Source: Candidatus Yanofskybacteria bacterium RIFCSPHIGHO2_01_FULL_39_8b (GTDB taxonomy: Bacteria; Patescibacteriota; Minisyncoccia; 2-02-FULL-40-12; GWA2-44-9). Taken from it: DNA of 5,559 bases. The notes below the pieces were generated by a model. It made no database searches, was not told the DNA's origin, and was given only the letters and a program-made list of their open reading frames with translations. The translations under genes and the position numbers were made by a program. Position 1 is the first letter of the stretch. Every line of letters starts with the position of its first letter. The DNA lies in assembly GCA_001794015.1 (NCBI GenBank), contig MGIZ01000052.1, forward strand, positions 1-5,559, written 5' to 3'. Positions 1 through 5,559 of the stretch are shown here, one piece after another.

Positions 1-231
1 CTAAATAAATCTTTTCTTGCCAGTATCGAGAAAACCCTGAAATCGCCTGATGAGGTTTGGGAAGATTATTCAGACCCTAAAAACAAGACTTGCTCATACA
101 AAAAATACTCCCAGCATACATATACCAAAGTCATCGTTTGGATGACACAAAAACCAAATCAAATCGTATCATCTTTTGAAACAAACTACATAAAAGAAAC
201 CAAGTATCCAAACATAAAGAGATTACGCTAG
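1..231 (+). CDS. BECR-fold RNase toxin-like protein (DUF4258/PBECR-like), 5' partial
   Basis: Frame 1 is open from the window edge to TAG at 229-231, giving the last 76 residues of a protein whose N-terminus lies outside. The pattern is that of small RelE/barnase-like (BECR) RNases: a helix ending in 'TLKSPDEVWED' (12-22), strands carrying basic and aromatic residues ('CSYKKYS', 31-37), a central strand 'TKVIVWM' (42-48), then 'NQIVSSFETNYIKE' (53-66), which corresponds to the 'IVTAY-T' strand typical of DUF4258 and phage-type BECR nucleases. The fragment is rich in Lys, as expected of an RNA binder. If the assignment holds, it would cleave RNA in the cytoplasm and be held in check by the product of the next gene, which starts 38 bases downstream. 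The catalytic residues cannot be assigned from this fragment. The reading frame is secure; the family call is by pattern only and moderate. Confidence 0.6.
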   Translation, partial: LNKSFLASIEKTLKSPDEVWEDYSDPKNKTCSYKKYSQHTYTKVIVWMTQKPNQIVSSFETNYIKETKYPNIKRLR

Positions 232-234
232 AGC

Positions 235-262
235 TTGAAATTTAATAGGTTTATGATATAAT
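235..262 (+). promoter_or_regulatory. Sigma70-type promoter with extended -10, predicted leaderless start
   Basis: A -35-like TTGAAA (235-240) is separated by 16 bases from a perfect TATAAT (257-262), which is preceded by TG at 254-255 (extended -10, TGA-TATAAT). The expected transcription start, about 7 bases after the -10, falls at 269-270, on the A of the ATG at 270. There is no room for a Shine-Dalgarno site, so the mRNA of the following gene is predicted to be leaderless. The -35 begins 4 bases after the stop codon of the upstream gene. Confidence 0.65.
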
Positions 263-269
263 ATATTTT

Positions 270-695
270 ATGGAAGCAACTATCAATACAAAAAGTGTTT
301 TAGATTTTGTCTATAGCTTTCCTGATGTAGCAAAGAGGGGTAATTGGGTTCCTCGATATGACACAGAAACAGACGAATTTTCTCTTACTGCCCCGAGGCT
401 TTCAGACAGTGCTAGAATTTCTTATTTCTCCGATGAAATAGCTTTTTATGTTACCCCCGATCAAAAAATAGAAGGTCTTTTCATTGAATACTTTAGAAAT
501 AATTTTATACAACACCATCAGGACTTAGAAGGTATTTTGAGTGGCATAGATCCGGATAAAATATCTGATTCAAATGTTGAAGAAAATGCTGTTGTCGATT
601 TGAACCAAAAAGAAGTTGATAAGGTTATGCCCGAACTTGGGGAGATCATAAAGTCCTCTCTCACTGACCGATTACAACTCTCACCAGTCGAATAA
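270..695 (+). CDS. DUF2283-like protein, candidate antitoxin
   Basis: A 141-residue acidic protein with no signal peptide or membrane segment. The core (about residues 25-85) reads 'WVPRYDTETDEFSL' (26-39), 'SDEIAFYVTPDQKIEGLFIEY' in part at 54-74, then 'NNFIQHHQDL' (77-86). A Tyr-Asp-x-Glu-x-Asp strand, a strand ending in an aromatic residue, then 'd-kI-Gl-IE' is the layout of DUF2283-type proteins, many of which are coded beside BECR-fold toxins such as DUF4258. The acidic C-terminal part (about 92-141) looks partly disordered and could wrap the basic partner. It lies 38 bases behind the putative toxin gene but has its own strong promoter, which would keep it in excess over the toxin. ATG at 270 is chosen because it fits the promoter-defined transcript end; no upstream SD exists. 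The gene is very likely real. The antitoxin role is inferred from context and charge. Confidence 0.72.
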   Translation: MEATINTKSVLDFVYSFPDVAKRGNWVPRYDTETDEFSLTAPRLSDSARISYFSDEIAFYVTPDQKIEGLFIEYFRNNFIQHHQDLEGILSGIDPDKISDSNVEENAVVDLNQKEVDKVMPELGEIIKSSLTDRLQLSPVE

Positions 696-727
696 ATTCT
701 TACGAACCGACCTCTTTCGATACGAGA

Positions 728-767
728 AGCGACGGGATTCCTCCCTTTGACCCTCCTTCCCGTCGCT
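728..767 (+). other. RNA hairpin with 20-nt C-rich loop
   Basis: Perfect 10-bp inverted repeat: AGCGACGGGA (728-737) pairs with TCCCGTCGCT (758-767). The 20-base loop (738-757) is almost all pyrimidine and holds CCTCC twice (740-744 and 752-756), the same as the anti-Shine-Dalgarno core of 16S rRNA. It lies in the 3' untranslated region of the 270-695 gene, 18 bases before a terminator hairpin. No T-run follows it, so it is probably not a terminator itself. It may stabilise the mRNA 3' end or belong to a small regulatory RNA; no separate promoter was found. Confidence 0.5.
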
Positions 768-785
768 CCCGAGCAGATTTATGCC

Positions 786-825
786 ATAGCCCTGCGCCGA
801 AGACGGCGCAGGGCTATTCCTTTTC
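786..825 (+). terminator. Rho-independent terminator of the toxin-antitoxin-like locus
   Basis: A 13-bp perfect stem, ATAGCCCTGCGCC (786-798) with GGCGCAGGGCTAT (805-817), extends by one G-C pair (799/804) to leave the tetraloop AAGA. The tail is TCCTTTTC (818-825), a T-rich but interrupted tract. The stem is GC-rich against an AT-rich background and sits 90 bases after the stop of the 270-695 gene. No matching U-run exists for the opposite strand, so it should act on + strand transcripts only. Confidence 0.8.
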
Positions 826-889
826 AATTATCTTTTCTGTAAAATAAGTTAGAGCAAAGTTTAGGATCGTCGACCAAGTTAGACATTGA

Positions 890-1150
890 GAGGTTTCAGA
901 AAAAGGCAAATTAATGATGAAGCGGAGAAGAGAAGACGTAGAACCGGTTATTGGCAACATTAAAAGAAATATGGAATTTAGAAGGTTCAATCTTCGGGGC
1001 AAAGCTAAATGCAGATTAGAGATCGGCCTGGTTGCTGTTGCCCATAACCTTAAAAAGATTAAAAATTATCTAAAAAGACTTATTGATCAGGGCGATGGCA
1101 GACAAAAAACAATAGAGTTGGGGACGGTTCTTGGGTATTTATCCGCTTAA
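890..1150 (+). pseudogene. IS1182-type DDE transposase, C-terminal remnant
   Basis: The open frame ends at TAA 1148-1150. It carries the C-terminal signature of IS1182-family transposases: 'VSEKGKLMMKRRREDVEPVI' (from about 893), then 'GNIKRN', 'FRRFNLRG' and 'GLVAVAHNLKKI'. The Glu of 'VEP' (codon 941-943) matches the third acidic residue of the DDE triad. Full transposases of this type are roughly 450-550 residues; only about 85 remain. Upstream, the same frame still reads plausibly for the family but is cut by TGA at 887-889 and TAA at 845-847, and the terminator hairpin at 786-817 lies just before. The first two Asp residues of the triad are therefore gone and it cannot transpose. An ATG at 914 opens a 78-codon frame, but translation would give only a fragment. 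I could not identify terminal inverted repeats. Confidence 0.75.
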
Positions 1151-1374
1151 GAATAGATGGTCGAGAACTATTTCAAACTATTCAGTTGGTTTAACATCTT
1201 ATTTTTGAATTGTCGGACGGTCTGAAAATACGTTCGGACTATCTTAAGGATACCGCGCCACTTGCATAAGTTTAAAAAATAGTATATATTATTATAAATA
1301 AATGGTCATGGGAAAGTATCATAACTTCGCCTCACCGACAGAGTAATAATATATTCCATTAACCAAAAAATAAA
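1151..1374. other. Intergenic region between transposase remnant and protease gene
   Basis: No gene is supported in these 224 bases. The first part may still hold the non-coding end of the insertion sequence. It includes an imperfect direct repeat, TCGGACGGTCT (1213-1223) and TCGGACTATCT (1234-1244), 21 bases apart, and a short tandem AACTATTTCA/AACTATTCAG (1166-1185). From about 1268 the sequence becomes very AT-rich and contains the candidate protease promoter. No riboswitch or tRNA was recognised. Confidence 0.5.
1262..1290 (+). promoter_or_regulatory. Candidate sigma70 promoter of the S8 protease gene
   Basis: TTGCAT (1262-1267), a 17-base spacer, then TATATT (1285-1290). The predicted start near 1297 leaves about 78 bases of untranslated leader before the GTG at 1375. 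A second -10-like TATAAA lies at 1293-1298. The stretch is AT-rich, so chance matches are possible. Confidence 0.4.
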
Positions 1375-4203
1375 GTGAACTTGAAAAATAGTAATTTTTT
1401 TAATAAAAAAATGGGAATAAATATATCAATAATGATATCGGTCGCTCTTTTAACATCATTCTTCGGGCCCTTATCCGCCCTGGGAGAAAAAAACAGCCGG
1501 ATAAACAACAAATACGTCCCCGGCGAACTTTTGATAAAATATAAAGATAGCACATCGCCAAATCTTGAGTTTTTAAATAAATACGGCCTTATTTCTGATA
1601 GACAGATTATTAAATCAAACAAAACTTCAAATAATCTCAAAAAATGGCATCTTGTAAAAATTAAAAACAATACCGATCCCCTTTTAATAGCCAATGAAAT
1701 CAGGAAAGATTCTTCGATAGAATATGCCGAACCAAACTATATCGTTACCGCTTCTTTAACGCCTAATGACCCTGGATTCAACCAACTCTGGGGTCTTCAC
1801 AATACCGCTCAAACAGGTGGAACAGCCGATGCCGATATTGACGCTCTGGAAGCTTGGGAAACTGCCAAAGATACCAATCTGGTTGTTGGGATAATTGACA
1901 CCGGCATAGACTATACCCATGAAGATCTCGCTTCTAATATCTGGACTAATCCCGGAGAAATATCCGGCAATGGCCTAGATGATGACGGTAACGGTTTTAT
2001 TGACGACATCCATGGATGGGATTTTGTAGGCGTTGGAGATAATGATCCAATGGATAACCAGGGCCATGGTACTCATGTTGCCGGAACAATCGTTGCTATT
2101 GGCAATAATGGCATCGGCGTAACCGGAATTAACTGGTTAGGCAGGGTTGCCGCTTTGAAATTCCTCGACTCTAACGGATCCGGGACTATAGCCGATGCAG
2201 TTGAAGCAATTCAGTATGCTAATTTAATGGGCCTGAAAGTCACCAATAACAGTTGGGGTGGGAGCGGTTATTCCCAGGCTTTATACGATGCCATATCAAC
2301 TGCTAACACAGCCGGCAATCTATTTGTTGCCGCCGCCGGAAATAACGCCATAAATACTGATGTTTCTCCAAGCTATCCATCATCATACAATCTTCCTAAT
2401 ATTATTTCAGTTGCCGCTACTGATCACAATGATCTTCTGGCATATTTTTCAAACTATGGAGCCAATTCGGTTGATCTTGGCGCTCCCGGAGTAAACATAT
2501 ATTCTACCGTTCCCACCGGATCATGCAACTTGTGTAATCCTAGTGGTTACTCTTCGTTAAACGGAACTTCAATGGCCACACCGCACGTAACTGGAGCAAC
2601 GGCTCTTTTATGGAGCTACAGTCCGTTATTAAGCCATCTTGATGTGAAAAATAAACTAATAAGCTTAACCGATCCGATTAATTCTCTTACCGGCAAAACG
2701 GTTAGCGAAGGCAGATTAAATATTTATAATTTATTCGATATAGATTCTATTCCACCAGCGACGATAAATGATTTAACTGTTGCAAACACCACCCATAATT
2801 CAGCTACCCTCACTTGGACAGCAACCGGAGATGATGGCTTAGTTGGCGAAGCTAATTCTTATGACCTTCGCTGGTCTAAATTTCTTATTGATGAAAATAA
2901 CTTCAATGCGGCAACAAAGACTAGCAACGAACCAAAGCCATTAAACCCAAACGCCCTTGAATCATTCATAGTAAAAGGATTAGAAGCAAATATGACTTAT
3001 TATTTTGCCCTCAAAGTGCTGGATAATGTAGGTAATGTATCTGGATTATCCAATATTGCTTCGGCTACCACCGCTAATGCAACTGTTATTTTTTCCGACA
3101 ATATGGAAAATGGGATTAACGGCTGGACAGTTATGGGTAACGATGGCAATAACGGACCGGCTTTATGGCACCAAAGTCAAAGACGCTCAAATAGTCCGGT
3201 AACATCTTGGTATTATGGAAAAGAAAGTACCGGCAATTATGACACGGGATTTAGAAATATAGGCTATCTCATTTCTCCTGTTATTAACTTATCCAATGTT
3301 CAGAATCCATATCTTACTGTGGCTCACCGCTTAACCACCGAGAATAATCCAAATTACGATCGAGCTAGAATTCAGATATATGTAGCGCCAAACAGAACCG
3401 ACACCATGCTTTTAACAACCTCAACAAATAATTCATGGAGTCAGGAATATTTTGATCTGTCTCCATATGTTGGTTCATCAATTCAAGTACAATTCTATTT
3501 TGACACGGTTGATACTATTTTAAACAACTATGAAGGCTGGTATGTTGATGATGTTGGAGTATTCGGCGCAATGGCTTCCCCATCGCCCACACCAACACCA
3601 AGCCCAACACCGTCGCCAACTCCTCCACCCCCACCTCCCCCAAGCCCCACTCCAACGCCAACTCCAAGCCCGACACCGTCTCCGACTCTGACTCCAACGC
3701 CTTCTCCAACACCCACGCCAAGCCCCACTCCAACTCCAACACCTACTCCCACACCACCAGTCACTATCTTCGAAGATAGTTTTGAAATAAATGAATGGAA
3801 CGGACTATGGACTGAAGACTCACAAAATGACTGGTCGCGAAGTTCGGAAAAGCATCAAAGCGGGAATTACGGAGCGCGATTCAGAGGTTCTGGCAATAAT
3901 TCTCAATTAAACTCGATTCCGATTAATCTTCAGGGCAGAGCCCAGGCAACAATCACATTCTATTGGTACATCAATAATGCAATGGATGCCAATGAATATA
4001 TCGCCTTTGACGTATCCGCTGATAATGGCGCAACCTGGACAGAAAAACTGCGACTCAAGGGAAATGTCGATCCTGAAAATTCATGGTTAAGCGTCGGCAC
4101 AACCCTAACCGGAATTAATAATTTAAAAATAAGATTCCGAGGCACAGCCAATTCATCAAAAGAAAAAGGATTCGTAGATACGGTAAAGATAATTGCTCAA
4201 TAG
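1375..4203 (+). CDS. Secreted subtilisin-like serine protease (peptidase S8) with FN3 and two jelly-roll domains
   Basis: A 942-residue multidomain exoprotease. Residues 1-37 form a signal peptide (Lys at 4, 11 and 12, hydrophobic core about 14-31, likely cleavage after 'LSA' or 'ALG'). Residues 47-124 are an inhibitor I9/fervidolysin-like propeptide ('YVPGELLIKY' to 'IEYAEPNYIV'). The S8 catalytic domain spans about 135-455: Asp175 in 'GIIDTGID', His231 in 'GHGTHVAG', Ser399 in 'NGTSMATPH' and oxyanion Asn323 in 'AAGNN', so the active site is complete. An Asp/Gly-rich insert (198-211, 'GNGLDDDGNGFIDD') is a likely calcium loop. An FN3 domain (about 461-568), a MAM/immune-inhibitor-A-like jelly roll (about 571-731, ending 'GWYVDDVGVFG'), a Pro/Thr/Ser linker (735-795) and a second jelly roll (about 798-942) follow. 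There is no sorting motif or C-terminal membrane segment, so release or non-covalent surface binding is likely. GTG at 1375 is preferred over ATG at 1411 because it supplies the basic residues of the signal peptide; neither has a Shine-Dalgarno site. Confidence 0.95.
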   Translation: MNLKNSNFFNKKMGINISIMISVALLTSFFGPLSALGEKNSRINNKYVPGELLIKYKDSTSPNLEFLNKYGLISDRQIIKSNKTSNNLKKWHLVKIKNNTDPLLIANEIRKDSSIEYAEPNYIVTASLTPNDPGFNQLWGLHNTAQTGGTADADIDALEAWETAKDTNLVVGIIDTGIDYTHEDLASNIWTNPGEISGNGLDDDGNGFIDDIHGWDFVGVGDNDPMDNQGHGTHVAGTIVAIGNNGIGVTGINWLGRVAALKFLDSNGSGTIADAVEAIQYANLMGLKVTNNSWGGSGYSQALYDAISTANTAGNLFVAAAGNNAINTDVSPSYPSSYNLPNIISVAATDHNDLLAYFSNYGANSVDLGAPGVNIYSTVPTGSCNLCNPSGYSSLNGTSMATPHVTGATALLWSYSPLLSHLDVKNKLISLTDPINSLTGKTVSEGRLNIYNLFDIDSIPPATINDLTVANTTHNSATLTWTATGDDGLVGEANSYDLRWSKFLIDENNFNAATKTSNEPKPLNPNALESFIVKGLEANMTYYFALKVLDNVGNVSGLSNIASATTANATVIFSDNMENGINGWTVMGNDGNNGPALWHQSQRRSNSPVTSWYYGKESTGNYDTGFRNIGYLISPVINLSNVQNPYLTVAHRLTTENNPNYDRARIQIYVAPNRTDTMLLTTSTNNSWSQEYFDLSPYVGSSIQVQFYFDTVDTILNNYEGWYVDDVGVFGAMASPSPTPTPSPTPSPTPPPPPPPSPTPTPTPSPTPSPTLTPTPSPTPTPSPTPTPTPTPTPPVTIFEDSFEINEWNGLWTEDSQNDWSRSSEKHQSGNYGARFRGSGNNSQLNSIPINLQGRAQATITFYWYINNAMDANEYIAFDVSADNGATWTEKLRLKGNVDPENSWLSVGTTLTGINNLKIRFRGTANSSKEKGFVDTVKIIAQ
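3577..3759 (+). repeat. Pro/Thr/Ser-rich linker coding repeat within the protease
   Basis: Low-complexity coding DNA of CCN/ACN/TCN codons, giving 61 residues (735-795) of Ser-Pro-Thr-Pro repeats with one run of seven prolines. Internal copies are visible: 3595-3621 and 3661-3687 match at 23 of 27 bases with an offset of 66, and the 17-base CCAAGCCCCACTCCAAC occurs at 3640-3656 and 3718-3734 with an offset of 78. Both offsets are multiples of three, so duplication preserved the frame. The linker separates the two jelly-roll domains and would be extended, protease-tolerant and possibly glycosylated. Confidence 0.9.
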
Positions 4204-4707
4204 TTTTGTTGTAATAATTCCTAAAATCGCTCCGGCTATAATATCAACCGGCCAATGGATTCCGCTAAAAACACGGGCAAATCCCATTAAAACGGCTCCG
4301 AAAAAATAAATCCAGCCAAGTTTTCTGTTGTATAAATATACACCCGCTGCTAAAGCAAAATAAAAAGCCGCATGGCCGGAAGGAAAAGAAGATTTTGCCT
4401 CATAATCCAATAGCTGATAAACATTTTGTAAAACCAGAAATGGCCTTGGATTGTAGTAAAAAAATCTAATTAACTCTACAAATATAAAACGGGCAATGAC
4501 TGCGGCCGCCAAAGAAATAAAAAACATTTCTGTGTTTTTATTACGTTTTTCCAATACTGTATCCGTTACACGATCGTGTATTAAATACAATATTAAAATC
4601 CCGATAAAAAAATATCCCGGCCAATCGGCTGAAAATATCATGAATCTGTCCAGCCAAATATTCTGTCCGGCCCAAGAATTAATTTTTAAAAAAATAGACT
4701 CATTCAT
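4156..4707 (-). CDS. PAP2-family membrane phosphatase (possible undecaprenyl-diphosphatase)
   Basis: A 183-residue integral membrane protein with about five hydrophobic segments (near 31-45, 61-80, 112-126, 131-146 and 153-169). The three phosphatase motifs are present in order: Arg81-x6-Arg88-Pro89 (canonical first residue Lys), 'PSGH' at 109-112 with the base His112, and Arg145-x5-His151-x3-Asp155 with nucleophile His151 (the usual Ser before this Arg is Ala144). Such enzymes remove phosphate from lipid (pyro)phosphates at the outer membrane face. In BcrC-type members the substrate is undecaprenyl diphosphate, which recycles the cell-wall carrier; here the substrate is not determined. The start ATG (4705-4707) overlaps the folD stop by 8 bases (ATGAATGA) with no SD ahead, suggesting translational coupling. 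The 3' end overlaps the convergent protease gene by 48 bases. Family assignment is secure, the specific substrate is not. Confidence 0.9.
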   Translation of the reverse strand: MNESIFLKINSWAGQNIWLDRFMIFSADWPGYFFIGILILYLIHDRVTDTVLEKRNKNTEMFFISLAAAVIARFIFVELIRFFYYNPRPFLVLQNVYQLLDYEAKSSFPSGHAAFYFALAAGVYLYNRKLGWIYFFGAVLMGFARVFSGIHWPVDIIAGAILGIITTKLLSNYLYRIYESFFF

Positions 4708-5559
4708 TAATTTTTAATTTTATAGGACTTACACGTTTTAATTTCACAAGATTCTTTAGAACTGCGGTAATCAATACCGGCCCCATTCCTCCAGGAACAG
4801 GCGTAATTAATGACGCTTTGGAAACAACAGAATCAAAATCAACATCCCCCGCCATTTTTCCCTCGGAATTTTTTCCGTAACCAAAATCAATAATAATCGC
4901 CCCGTCTCTTATCATCTCTCCATTTATTAATCCGGGTTTACCCACACCGGAAACAATCATATCAGACTTCCGCGATAATTTTTCAGGACTTTCTGTTTTG
5001 CTTCGTATTCTAAAGACTTCGGCTCCCTGTTGCTCAAGCCAATAAGATATCGGCTTACCCACTAGAATCCCTTGGCCAAAAACAGCAGCTTTCTTGCCTT
5101 TCAAATCAACATTATATTTTTCTAAAATTATTTTTAACGCTTCAACCGCCGGCGGTAAAATTCGATATTCGACCTCAAAGAATCTCCGAAGTTGAACCTC
5201 GTAAAATCTGGCTTGTCCTTCGCTCGAGAGAACATCAACATCTTTTTCAACTGGAACGGCATCTAAAACAGCTTGGGTATTAATATGGCTCGGCAAAGGT
5301 AATTCCACCAAAACACTGTCGCTATTGTCGGAGATATTTATTACTTCATTTACCAAATCGTCGTTGCTAATATTTTTAGAAAACTGATGCATCTTAAAAC
5401 TAATTCCCGCTTCCTCGGCTACTCTGCCCTTTAATTCGACAAATTTCTTAAATTCCTGATCATTCCCAACCAAAACCGCCGCGAGCCGCAGTCTGCCCTG
5501 AGCTTGCTTGTTACCCTGAAGTGTTTGAAGAGGTTGAAGAATTTTAATCTCTTTTTTCA
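4700..5559 (-). CDS. folD: Divergent FolD: methylene-THF dehydrogenase/methenyl-THF cyclohydrolase, 5' partial
   Basis: The frame is open from TGA (4700-4702) to the window edge, at least 286 codons. The edge codon is NTG and could be ATG, but about 10 residues including the usual 'DGK' start are missing compared with E. coli FolD, so the gene probably begins outside. Visible FolD features, numbered from the edge codon: 'AAVLVGND' (27-34), catalytic Lys44 in 'FVELKG', 'ELPLPSHIN' (86-94), 'KDVD' (106-109), the Rossmann loop 'FGQGILVGKP', 'RIRSKT' for NADP phosphate, 'DMIVSGVGKPG' and 'ITPVPGGMGPV' near the end. FolD interconverts methylene-, methenyl- and 10-formyl-tetrahydrofolate in the cytoplasm. 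Departures from the canonical enzyme are Phe40 for the active-site Tyr (E. coli Tyr50), Glu86 for Gln98, Val110 for Gly after KDVD, and 'LPPA' where 'PCTP' is normal. It lies upstream of the PAP2 gene and overlaps it by 8 bases. Confidence 0.9.
   Translation of the reverse strand, partial: KKEIKILQPLQTLQGNKQAQGRLRLAAVLVGNDQEFKKFVELKGRVAEEAGISFKMHQFSKNISNDDLVNEVINISDNSDSVLVELPLPSHINTQAVLDAVPVEKDVDVLSSEGQARFYEVQLRRFFEVEYRILPPAVEALKIILEKYNVDLKGKKAAVFGQGILVGKPISYWLEQQGAEVFRIRSKTESPEKLSRKSDMIVSGVGKPGLINGEMIRDGAIIIDFGYGKNSEGKMAGDVDFDSVVSKASLITPVPGGMGPVLITAVLKNLVKLKRVSPIKLKINE

Noticed and set aside
814..1002. 62-codon minus-strand frame over the transposase remnant
   Set aside because: The plus strand in the same place carries a recognisable transposase signature; the minus frame begins inside the terminator hairpin and has no recognisable motif.
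1213..1244. Direct repeat TCGGAC-N-TCT as an operator or IS end
   Set aside because: Only two imperfect 11-base copies with no symmetry or inverted partner found near the left side of the remnant; could be chance.
1411..1413. ATG as the start of the protease
   Set aside because: It would leave a signal peptide without positive residues at its N-terminus ('MGINISIM'); the GTG at 1375 adds three Lys. It remains possible, since neither start has an SD site.
1359..1694. 111-codon minus-strand frame
   Set aside because: It opposes the signal peptide and propeptide coding sequence of a convincing S8 protease and shows no protein-family features.
3577..3759. Repeat array resembling a CRISPR or tandem-repeat locus
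   Set aside because: No regular repeat/spacer pattern; the sequence is in-frame Pro/Thr/Ser coding within a domain linker.
3528..3764. Minus-strand frame reading Val-Gly repeats, and a sister frame at 3515-3742
   Set aside because: Both are reverse-strand shadows of the Pro/Thr linker codons in the protease gene; composition is purely a product of the repeat.
4700..4702. TGA read as Gly (Gracilibacteria-type code)
   Set aside because: TGA ends folD and the phosphatase gene at sensible family lengths, and no in-frame TGA interrupts the conserved proteins.
4496..4717. 73-codon plus-strand frame inside the phosphatase gene
   Set aside because: Antisense to a gene with all three PAP2 motifs; no family resemblance.
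5471..5473. TTG as the start of folD
   Set aside because: It falls inside the conserved 'AAVLVGND' strand; the frame stays open upstream with a typical N-terminal helix to the window edge.

Overview
The window looks like a piece of a low-GC bacterial genome, most likely from the Candidate Phyla Radiation (Patescibacteria). This rests on a divergent FolD with substituted active-site residues, a large secreted subtilase with Ca-loop, FN3, jelly-roll and Pro/Thr linker modules, and weak or absent Shine-Dalgarno sequences. The lineage is an inference; no rRNA or marker gene is present. TGA acts as a normal stop at the ends of both minus-strand genes, which argues against the TGA=Gly code of Gracilibacteria and Absconditabacteria.

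Left part (1-825, + strand): the 3' end of a small basic protein resembling a BECR-fold (DUF4258/PBECR-like) RNase toxin, followed by a 141-residue acidic protein with a DUF2283-like core. Together they look like a toxin-antitoxin pair. The second gene has its own near-consensus promoter, placed so that its transcript would be leaderless. Downstream come a hairpin with a C-rich loop and then a strong GC-rich terminator hairpin.

Middle (826-1374): a decayed remnant of an IS1182-type transposase (C-terminal end only), then about 220 bases without a gene that hold a plausible promoter for the protease.

Main gene (1375-4203, + strand): a 942-residue secreted S8 peptidase with signal peptide, propeptide, complete catalytic machinery, an FN3 domain and two jelly-roll/MAM-like domains joined by a Pro/Thr/Ser linker.

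Right part (4156-5559, - strand): folD, which runs off the window at its 5' end, overlaps by 8 bases a PAP2-type membrane phosphatase gene. The phosphatase gene converges on the protease gene and overlaps its 3' end by 48 bases. The two minus-strand genes are probably cotranscribed although their roles (one-carbon metabolism and lipid phosphate hydrolysis) are not obviously linked.
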